The translations under genes were made by a program, and so were the position numbers. Shown here piece after piece: positions 24,801 through 36,500 of a stretch of 64,000 nt of DNA (positions are counted from its first letter, which is position 1; each line of letters begins with the position of its first letter). The stretch lies in contig JAYKKT010000091.1 in NCBI GenBank assembly GCA_036023115.1, forward strand, positions 35,203,501-35,267,500, read 5' to 3'. The stretch comes from Brasenia schreberi. Lineage: Eukaryota > Streptophyta > Magnoliopsida > Nymphaeales > Cabombaceae. The notes beneath the pieces were generated by a model that searched no databases, was not told the DNA's origin, and saw nothing but the letters and a program-made list of their open reading frames with translations.

Positions 24801-25778
24801 AAAGACCGTCTGAGTGTTGGGAGTAGAAATGAAGATCATACCAGGAAGATGTTAGATGGATGAGCGGTCATACCAGGAAAGAATGTATCGATAATGAGGT
24901 TATTAGAAACAAATTGGGAGTAGGACCAATAGAGTATAAAATGAGAGAAAATCATTTAAGATAGTTTGGACATGTAGAAAGACGACCTAAGGAAGCTCTC
25001 GTAAGAAGATATGAAAAACTAGATTGTGAAAATGTTAAAGAGGAAGAAGACGACCACAAAAGTTGAAAAGAAACAATAAAGAATTATCTAGTTTATATTG
25101 AGTTAATTGCTAGCACAAACACATGATAGGGTCATGTGGAAACAAAGAATCCATGTAGCCGACCCATCTAGTATGGGAAAAGGCTTAGTTGTTGTATTAA
25201 AAAGATGCATATTCAATACTAGCAGTACATATGAAACAGAAAGTAATTCAAAGAAAATTATATCAGGATTCTCATAATATATTGCTGAACTTAACAACTA
25301 ATGCAAATCAGACATAAACTAACAAGATAACAATCACCTCACGCTCCTCCTGACACTCTTTTGCATATAAAAATGGACTGAATCAATTAAACTAATATAT
25401 ATAGATACTATATCATGAGTGAAACTCTGCCCATGTAAGGGATCACCCTTGCATGGCCGGTCCCAAGCCCGGATAAAGGAGGAGGGTTGCATTAGGCTTC
25501 CGACAGCCAGCGTAAAACTTTATCGGACTTATCTCTATAAATTATGATAGGGCTTTCTGGAAACAAAGAATCCATGGAGTCGACCCTATCTAGTATGGAA
25601 AAAGGCTTAATTGTAGTTGTAGTTGTAGTTGTAGTAGTTGTAGTTGTATATCATGAGTGCAAAGCAAGTTAATATATGCATAACTGAGGCCAATTCCAAA
25701 TTCCGAAGGAAAGATGGGCACTCCTGTAATTTCGTATGCTTTTTGTTCTGTGTTTCATTCTTGGCTTTCTGTATATGT

Positions 25779-25840
<62 letters not shown>

Positions 25841-28800
25841 GCACTCTGATAAAATTGGAGCTTAGAACAATTTTTTGAAAAATTACTGCACATGTGCTCA
25901 AAATGTTCAAAGACATAAATCAACTACTTACACATTTTTGCGGATGGGATTGTGAATTTTATAAGCAAAAAGAAGCGGCCATCATTGCTAAATCCTTACA
26001 AAGTCTATCTAACCAAAAGAAAATAAAGTAGAAATAGTTGATTTGAAAGATCTTCGGGACAGGAGTCATATCCAGATGAATAGACTACTCAATTTTTTTC
26101 TCATGTGGAATTGGATTTTATAAGCAAAATAAAGAAAGCCACTGATTTTAAATCCTTACAAAATCAAATCTACCTATACAAAAAATTGAAGTATAGATAG
26201 CTGAGTTGAAGGACTTTTGGCACGGGAATTACTTCTGGAAGCTATTTTTCACCCAAAAAAAACTCAAAGCTACGGTTTATCAATAAAGTGCATTACCATT
26301 TATGAGCACAAAATCATTTTCCATCGTATGTGATAAGCCGGTTTATATCTCTATCCCCCAGATGTTTTAAAAGTTAACACAACCATGTACGAATTTGGAT
26401 TTCAGCTATGTGACTTGACTCTACAACCCATGCCTGTTGGGCCTTTTGTTGATAGAAGTATTTTGGGTTATCCTAAGCACCCAGATAGCATATACCTCAA
26501 AAGGAAAAGCTCCTTACCAATATAAGCTCAAGTACTTATTGTGAATAAAATTATCACAGCTACATGTCAAGAGTACATGATACGTACAAGCAACAACAAG
26601 AGCAATCAACTGAATAAGATGTACAAACTCCACACACGTCTTTACAACTAGAATGGAGAATATGTCTACATTAACAAGTATAAAAGAACAGTACTTAAGG
26701 AAGTGTAACTCTTAACATACATCCTGCTGGCTGCAACAGCTGCAGAGAGATTGAACATAGGAACTGATGCAATAATGAATCGAAGCTCCTGTCACATAAA
26801 AATTAGAGATGGGCTCATGAAGCACATGCGTAAGATAATAGTTTACAACCAACTTGTTCATAAAACATTTTAGATCTGAGCAAAGAAAACCTTGTGTGGA
26901 AGCTTTGAGTAAAGCAGGACAAATGAGAAGACCGGGAGGCCATATCTTAACAACCTTTGGTCAATCAGCATCCCTACCTGAAGGAAACCACAAGAATAGA
27001 TAGTGTTTGTTAAAATATATGTATTTATATGGGTATTTTAGTGTATTTTTCTCGTTATGAAAATGTAAAAAATGTAATCAAGCACCAGGTCCACCCAACG
27101 GTAACGTTACTAGCAGTTGGGCTCTACCCAGCAGTCATGAGCTGAATGCTGCTGGCTGCTCACTATTTACCTCACTCCTCTCTCTTCTCTCCACTCTATA
27201 AATACTCACCTTATATTCAATAAAGGTAAGCCTTCTTCGCCAATTTATATGCATTCTTTTGAGTGTATTTGCTACTGTTAAGTGAATTTGTTATTATTCT
27301 AGCCTTTTGCCGCTAAGCGGGACGCCCCAACGAAATGCTCATAATTTGTTTAATCCATGGTATAAAAATCCGATAAAGTTTTACACTGGCTGTCGAAAGC
27401 CTACCGCAACCTTCCTCCTTTATCCGGGATTGGGACCGGCAATGCAAGGGTGATCACTTGGAACTTATTCAGAAAAATCAATTTTATTTTGTTGTGATAA
27501 CCAATAAAGAGGTAGAGGACGACCACAAAAGTGTTGGAAAGAAACAATAAAGAATTATCTAGCTTATTGTGAGTTAACTGCTACCATGGCACATGATAGG
27601 GCTCTGTGGAAACAAAGAATTCATGTAGCTGATCCCGTCTAGTACGGGAAAAGGCTTAGTTGTTGTTGTTGTTCTTATGATAACCAAGCAGCAATACAAA
27701 TAGCTATTAATCCCGTGTATCATAAAATAACCAAGCACATCAAAATTGACTAATACTTTATAAGAGATATAGTAAAGTCAAGAGTTATACAAATGATATA
27801 TGTAAAATCAAAAGACCACTATGGAGATTTCTTAACCAAAGCGCTAGGGAAAGGAAGACTAGAAAAGCTTCTCAACAAGTTGAGCACTCATAGTATCTTT
27901 GTCTCAACTTGAGAGGGAGTGTTGAAGAATAATCACGATTTATATAGCATTTGTGTTTAGTTCTGTATTTTGTTTATGATTGATTTTCTATTGTCTAGTC
28001 TGAATTAGATTTACTTATTAGGGGTATATATGTCTTTCAAGTTAGAATGGTGTATAATACTAATGGAATGTTGCCCATTAGGTTAAAAGAAATAAACGAG
28101 ATTAGAGAGTGCAGCCATTGGACCAAGGAAGGTCGACTATTGCCTCCTCGTCTCCTTCAATCCCTTATGTTAGATTATATTTTTCTTTATTTATCAACAT
28201 ATTCACGCTATGAATAAGGAATTAGATGCCTTACATAGAGTACAAACATGAAAAATTATAACACCTTCCGAAACCAAGAAACCAATAGGGTGTAGATGGA
28301 TATACAAAATCAAGACCAATGGTGATGGTACCCTAGAACTATATAAAGTTAGGCTAGTAACCAAAGGATACTCACAAGAATATGGTATTGACTACAAAAA
28401 GACCCTTGCTCCAGTAGCCAGAATGACAATTATTAGGACTCTTATTGCTCTTAGTGTAATTATGACATAATGGTTTCACTACCTGTTATACAGACAATGT
28501 TTTGTTTTCAAAGTGATTTGTTGTAGGTATTGTTATTCTCTTACTATATGCAGATGATATGATCATTATATGGAGTCATGTCCTTGAGATACAAAATATC
28601 AAACGAGACCTTGGTAGGGAGTTTGAAATGAATCATCTTAGACATCTATGGTACTTTTTGAATATTAAGGTAACAAGAAATGATAGAGGTTTCTTTGTAT
28701 CTCAAAGTAAATTTGTTAATGATATTATTGTTAGATATGGCCTAAAAGATACAAGGCAGTTGAGACACCTGAGGTGATTAACCAAGAGATGAGACTTAGA

Positions 28801-30545
28801 GATGGTGAACCACTCAGATATCTTGCTTCTTACATATAGATGGTCGGATTATTAACATACATGACCATCACTCATGCTATGCATAGTATAAGTCAATTTC
28901 ATCATGCACCTACCTCTGTAGGTATGGGTGTTATCATGCGGATCATATTATATGCCCAACATACTACTAAAAAGAGAGTATTATTATCATCTTCCTCAAT
29001 TAATTGCATATATTGATGCCGATTGGGGTGGTGATGTTAATGACAAACACTCTACAATATACTATTGCATCTTTCTTTGAGACTCATTTATCTTATGGAA
29101 ATGCAAAAAACAACAAAAGGTGTCGCTCTCATCTACTGAAGTACAATACATCGCAAAGGTCAACACAACCACAGAATTCACCTAGCTAAAAAGACTTCTT
29201 CAATATCTTGGAGTTTCACTTTAAGTTACTCCTATCATATATTATGACAACAAAAGTGTTATGTATATAACCTAACAACAAAACACATCAAGATGGATTG
29301 TCACTACATTCGAGAATAACATCTACAAGCACACTTGGCACTATATTTTGTGCGGTCAGAGTATCAACTTGCTGATGTCTTCACCACATCACTATCAGCC
29401 CTGCACTTTCAATTCGTAATTAGCAAATTTTCAGTGATGATACCAACAATTTGGGGGTGTTAAAATACATGCATTGATATGGATATTTTACTATATTTTT
29501 TTGTTATGAAAGTATAAATACATGTAATCAAGCACCAAAACAACCCAACCGTAACCTTACTAGCCGTTGGGCTGCACCTAAAGGCTATCTTCAGAAGTCA
29601 GCATTATTGAGCTGCTGGTTGCCCACTATTTACCTCACTCCTCTCTTCTCTCTCCTCTATAAATACTCACCTTATATTGAATAAATGTAAGCCTTGTTGC
29701 CCAATTTATATACATTCTTTTGAATGTATTTGCTATTGTTAAGTGCATTTGCTATTATTCCAGCCTTTAAGGCTTTTTATAGTCATCTTTTGGTGACTCA
29801 CAATTGTCATATACGTGTATTGGATATCCATTGCTCCATTCAACACGTTGAAGTATCATATTCATTACAGTTTTATGCACACAAGTAAGCAATAAGGTAA
29901 TATAATTTCAACTTCTTCCTTATATAAAAACAGAGTGTTTGCATATAAGGAGCTTTCTAGCGCACAAAGGTCAAGTAAGTATTTACTAGATGTTTACTCT
30001 AACGCATGATAGGAAAATCACACAGCTCACAACAGACACAGAAAGGCTCTCGGTAAACAGGAAGGATTTGGGTAGTAACACCATCATTCAAGTTTAAGAT
30101 ATATGAGAAGTAGAAATATGCCAAGGAATAGTGAAAAAAAGGAGAAATTATATGTTGAAAGGAGTTGGAAAATTATCAATAGCAGAACCTTACCAAGCAT
30201 AGGGGATATGCAGCAAGCAGGGATCGTGGCAGAGCTGAAGTGAAATACCAGTGGAATGCATGAGTCTGGATGACAGTCCATGTCAAAGAAGAACAAAGCT
30301 CCAATTGGCCACAAGGAAGTTGCCTTGTGCCAATTGAGTAGCGGTAGCAGTATAACAGCTATGAAAAACAAGAACAGTTACAAACTTACAAGCTCTAACA
30401 CCAAAGTTTTTTAACATATATACTGCTGAAACTCCTCTTAAAATTGAAACATCTCAAGAAAGAAAACTTAGGTGAAAGATACAACAAAACCCTTGCTATG
30501 TTTACAATAGGAAAATCACATATCTATGAAGGAGTATATGGTGCA

Positions 30546-30579
<34 letters not shown>

Positions 30580-33500
30580 CCAACTCAATTAGCCAGTGGA
30601 TAGATAACAACAAAAGTTACCATAGAATTAGCATAATACAAAGTGAATATATTCTAAGCCTAAGAACCTAAGCAAGAAATCCAACAAAGTTTTTCTCCAC
30701 ATGTTGCATCCTTACATGAAATGTGCTCTTGTTTTTCATGTGGGTGGCACTTGTTTGGTAACACTACATCATTAGAGTCCTTAGCAAAGCAATGACCATG
30801 TTTTCTAGGATCCCTCTAGCCAAATTTCACTCTACTACCGAGGAAACCATCACAAAGTAATTGATTTTGGTTAACAAGAATGGCATCTACTAATTCTTGA
30901 ACTTCCATTAAATGAATGAGCTTCTTAAAAAATAATAATCTGGTAGTGGAGTGTCGATCATTGACATTTGAGCCTGGCTAGCACCAGCATATGTAGTCAA
31001 GATTAAATAAGATAACCATGGGGGTCGACTCTGTCTTATGTATCTCATGGTCCTCGCAACAATACTTGTGACTTGTAGCTGGAGAATCTTCAAACTGATA
31101 ATCGTGTGAACTGTATCGCAATACCTAGTTGGGAGATGGCAAGATATGTCAGCTCCAATCATTTGGCAGTATGATGTAAGATCCACTCGCATGCTCCAGC
31201 ATCCATATTAACTTTTATTAAAAATGTAATACTCATTCTATAACAACAACTACTACTACAACAACAACTAAGCCTTTTCCCATACTAGATGGGGTAATAC
31301 TCATTCTATAATGACGTAAAATGTAATATGCAATTTTATTTTCTTTCTTTTTTTATTTTCATGTAAATGGGACAGCTGCAGGCTCTCCACAGCTAGTTGC
31401 TAGATGTTTGGAGCAAGGCTGCTCCCTCTCCGTTTTGTTCCCTGCCCTGTATAAAGAGGGCTTATTCTTGTATGTTTACATGATTGATGTTCAAGCATCT
31501 ATATAAAAAGAGTTCAGTTTTTCCTTTCTATTCTTGGGGCATTTCATTAACGCTATCTTGGCAATATCGAACTCTCTGCTCTTGGTGATCTTGGAACCCT
31601 CTTGGTGACTTCTCTTGATGGTTCCAGGGATTATTCCAACAACTTAACCTTAATAACCTTTCGAATTTCAAGGTTTTCCTCAATGGTAAAACCAGACCTA
31701 CTCATAGTGTCTCTTGTAAATTCCATTTTGGAAAGAAGTTGCTGCAATTCCCAAAGAGTACTTAAGAAAGCAAGATTAGATCCTTCAGACAGATCACCAA
31801 CTTATTTCTAGCTTAACAAAGATAATAAATTCCCTATTACTTATTTGGTGATTATATATCATGTAAAAGTAAGACCATAAGACTGAAGGAATAGAAAACA
31901 AGTCTTGGGATAATATGAATTGAAATCCAACTTCCGAATAAGGGGATAAAACTACCAAACCAAAGTTTTACCTGAAGGCATAAATGTGATACCCTTAGAA
32001 AAGTATCTGCCTGAGAGAGAATCCAAATATAATCTTTTCTTTTATTTAAAGTCCATTCGGGAAAACATTTTCAATACCCATTTCAAAGAACAGTTTTTCT
32101 TTTCATGGAGGGAGATAAGGGCCCTAACCATGGTCATCTAAGTTCTAACTATAGAGGCAAATTCATCAGTCACAACCCATGCTATACTTTTCAGAGTATC
32201 CGATTGTTACTAAACTAGTTCTTTGCCATTCATTGATTTCATTGCTTATACTCTTCAGGTTATAGATCCATTTAAGCCAATGGCATTCTTTTATGTGTTA
32301 AGTGTTGAATTTCTTTTAGTTAAATGTTGTCAAATATTTTGGAAAGCATCCTATTTATAAAATATATCATGATTAAATCAGTTTGGACTCGAGAATGCTC
32401 TTGAAATCATATTCTAACCATCATGTTGTTTTATAAATAAGATGATTTACATGGATACATTCTAACCTTACAACATTGTGAAAGAAAAACTCTTGCGAAG
32501 CTTTTCCTAGGAAAGCTGTCAGAAGGAAAAGGTTTACATGGAAGGTCCTAGATCAAATCCAGAAATAATGAGCAGACATAAGGTATAGCTATGGAGTTAA
32601 CAGAGTATCCTCATGATTCTAACAGTATTGAGATAAACAGACTAGCCTCATGATTCTAACATATAACAGTAAAACTAGATATATGAAGTCTGAAGAATGT
32701 AATGCTCCCAGTATTGATTATAAGTGCATGAAGAAAGAAAAAAGACTCGCAGGTAGTACAATATTCCAGAAAGATCCATCAAAAGCACAAGAGATTGCAG
32801 TAGTAGAACATGTGAAAATCCATAAATGCCCACATATTGGTCCAAACTACTTATTTCTCATGGAGCACTTGGTAGCTCCTTGAACAAGAGAAAAAATTGG
32901 AGCTTATGCCTTTCATCTTGTGCCATATTTATGTATCTCTCGATAATGATATTTCTTTAATGCTATCAAAGGGTAAAACAATTGTAAAGGCCAAGACTAC
33001 TGTGGACAGTGAAAAATACATTTATTTCTAACAAGTGATAAGGAATTAGAGATCAAATAGTAAGACATAAAGAGGTAAGAAAAGTATACAGTTGTAAACA
33101 TTTAGACACGAATAGAAGACCTTCATAAAATGATTTAATCACTTTAATTCTGCATCTTCAACAAGGATACACCCCACTCTGAACTACGATTTAAGACTGA
33201 GTTGAACCAGAAAACTTCTAATTCAGGCCAAATAAGTCTCTGCCACATGACGGAATCAACAAGTACAGACAAACCTGTAAAGTATGAGAGTAGGATGTGG
33301 ACATGCCACACGGAAAGAGAACGGAAAGGAAGCATTAAGCACATCATTTAAAATTTTAAAGTACAAAACAGAAAAAATGAAGGTTGCCAACTTGGATTAC
33401 CTACGCATAAAAGGCTTGAGCTGATACAGCATCTGACTGCTTCCCAGAAAGAAACTGACCTGATCTGCAAGCAAATGCAAAAACTTAGCTCCAGACATGC

Positions 33501-36500
33501 AGTCAGATAGAGAGAAGTCACTTTCTATAGTCCATATAAGAATAAGCAACTCAAAATACAAGAATTTAACTAGATAAAGTCGACACATAATGCAATATTG
33601 ATGCTCAACAATCCATAAGCTCAGGGAAAAAAACCTGGTCAAATATTTTTCAAGACCTTTCTCATGTTGTTAGATGACTAGATTAGGAAAGAGACTAGCC
33701 TCCCACAATTTTTAGGGCTCCATGGATCCTGAAATTATTTTCTACAGCCTTCGGTGTTTATATTTTATGTCAATGAAGGCAAGAATTTAATCCTAGCTTT
33801 TAATGTTGAAGGCTAAGGGACGAAGTACTGAATATCTTTGGATGCTTGCAAGGTAATCTCCCTATAGACTACCTGGGATTAGTTCTATTCACGGTGAAGG
33901 GTTCCACCAGTTTCTAATGGTGGATAGTTGAAGAGAATTGCTAACAAGGTAAAAGCTGGAAAACCAATAGTTATTGATGGCTAATTTACATTTGTCAGGC
34001 ATATCCTTCAGCTATATGTGTATCCTCGGTTGAATGGTTCACTGAATTCCTACTTTTTGGTGCAATGAACCACAGAGAATTGATGGTTGAGCAGCCAGAC
34101 AATTAAGCTCAAATTGTGATGCATGCCATACAAGCAACAAGATCACCAACAATTTGAGGATTGTATCGACTTTGTTCAATTGTGTTAGAGGCAATCAACT
34201 GCATGAAGCCCCAATAATTGCTTTTGCCTGTTGAAGATCAGAGAAATTCGTGGTTAAACTTGCTCAATTTTTTGTTACAGGTGATAATCCATTATGGTTT
34301 TGACACAAACAAGATAGAACTGGTCCGACGGTTCAAACGGGTTGAACAAGCCCCGAGGGAACTCCCGCTTCATTTATGGTTCATGGTTTTTATAAACCAA
34401 TCCAAAACTAGATCCGATGGTTCTAAATCACCACTATAAATAGATTATATATAAATATATATATATATATATATTTTAACATTTAAATACAAGTTCATCA
34501 GTAGCTCAATGATAGGAAACATCTTATTGTTGAGGTTGGTGGAGAGTTCAAATATTAGAGAGTGCATTTGCCATCTTTTCAAAAAAATAAAATATTTTAA
34601 CGGTTCCGGGGTGGTTCTAGAACCGGTGGTTTGGAACCGTTGGTTCCGATTTACTGAGAACCAGACATGTCTAGCTTTATGTATCATAGAACATGATACG
34701 TACTTGATGAACTTGTTAAAATTGTACCTGATGAGTGTTGAGAATATATGTATTTGATATTTCTATGTGTCAATTCTATAATTTCTCATATTTAGGTATT
34801 ATTGTAATTGTTCGTAGTACTAAGGGCATTTTGGTTTTTTTTTGTTTTATAACCCATTATATAAGGGTTGAAAGTTTGTATTAGGGTTAAGAGATTGTGA
34901 GTAAGAAAGAGAGAGAGAGGGAGGGGCCTCTATTGAAGGTTTGCCCCCTCTTCCGATCTTCACTTTTTTTCTTCGTGTTTATGATATTCAATATCCGTTG
35001 CGCAACCACATTTTTCAACATGGTATCAGAGCGATTCGATCAATGGGAGCAGCAAGAAGTGGTTGTCGGCACGCGAGAGAGAGATGTTAGGGTTCGAATT
35101 GAAGAGGACCCTGGAGATGCGGTCGGAGGAGGCGTCGAAACTCGGTCAGCGGGTGCTTTGGCCGTTCTCGCAAGGTCGTACCACGAGCAGGTGGTCGATC
35201 ATTACAACAACCCTAGGAATGTTGGATCCTTCGATAAGAACGACCCTGTCATTGGCACTGGTCCCATTGGAGCACCCGCTTGCGGAGACGTCATGAAGCT
35301 TCATATTAGGGTTTTGGGTTTCTCTTAAAATAATGGATTTAAGCTTTGCGTATAGGCTTCTAGGAGTTTTTGATTTGCGGGTTTTTCAGTTGTGAGTAAC
35401 AATGATGGGGTCGACAAACGGCGAGCAAGCGCCTCCCTTGCATCAAACACTAACGAGGCAGGGCTCTCTGTACAATCTCACTCTCGATGAGGTGCAGAAC
35501 CATTTGGGCAACGCTGGGAAGCCATTGGCGAGCATGAATCAGGAGGAGTTCTTCGAGACAATAACATCTGCCAAAGAGAATCTGGATGCCTTAGATCCTT
35601 CTCAAATGCTCGCTCCTTCGACTCTTCCCAACGTTCAAAGGCAACCAAGCTTGGTCTTGAACCAAGATTTGGGGCAAAAGACAGTTGGGACGCCTGGAGA
35701 GAGGATTAACCAGGAAGAAGAGAGAGTTCAGAGGCAACCAACCTTTGGGGAGATGACTCTTAAAGATTTCTTGTTCCGTGCTGGTGTTATGAGCCAAAAT
35801 TCGGATCAATCTTTTGGTCCTCCTTTGATGCCAGTGATGGATGTTGATGCTTTGTCTGCGCCTGGCCCTCAACCCAATAAAATCTCTCTCTCCAGTCTGC
35901 GTGTGGGCAATGGCGTTACCGGTTGCAGGAGTGATTGTGCCAATTGGGATTTTCTTCCTGTTCTCCGGCCTCGTAGTCAATGTCATTCAGGCCTCTCTGT
36001 TCGTGTTGGTTCATTGCGGAGAGGTTGTGGCTCGAATTCATTTGGCTTGTTGATTGGTGGTCTGGTGTTAAGATTCATGTATATGCAGATTCCGAAACAT
36101 TCAAGTCTCTGGGCCAGGAACATGCCCTCGTCATATGCAACCACAAAAGCAACATTGATTGGCTTTGACGATTTCGTATTCTCAGGGTTGGTGAATTTGT
36201 ACACAAAATGTGGAGACTTGGACGGTGCGCGTGAAGTGTTCACTGAAATGCCTGAAAGAAATGTTGTTTGTTGGACTTCCTTAATTGTAGGATACGTACA
36301 CCATGGCTTATTAAGGGATGGACTAGGCTTGTCTAATGAAATGCGAACACAAGAGGTCAAGCCTAATCAATTCACTTTGGTTACTGTACTCTCAGCTTGT
36401 TGTCAACTGAATTTCTTAGAGCAAGTATTTCTGATGCAGCCTTCATTTTTTGAGCAATTATCGAATGCTAATGTGATGTCAATGACAGCCATGATTGTTG

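Noticed and set aside
25644..25923. Open frames of 73 and 84 codons on both strands
   Set aside because: They owe their length to the (AC)n(AT)n microsatellite.
27304..27677. Twin-primed LINE insertion (inverted 5' part next to direct 3' part)
   Set aside because: The 3' part has its own 10-bp target duplication inside copia RNase H sequence, and copia bases separate it from the inverted 5' piece. They are two separate events.
30084..30371. 95-codon minus-strand open frame that looks hydrophobic
   Set aside because: The true ALG12 exon 11 lies within it in another frame ([13 protein letters not shown]). The longer frame is a shadow.
31370..31530. Possible solo LTR with tataaagagg
   Set aside because: No ends or target duplication could be defined.
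35591..36360. Minus-strand open frames of 125-131 codons in the gene-capture element
   Set aside because: They are shadows of the captured coding pieces on the plus strand.
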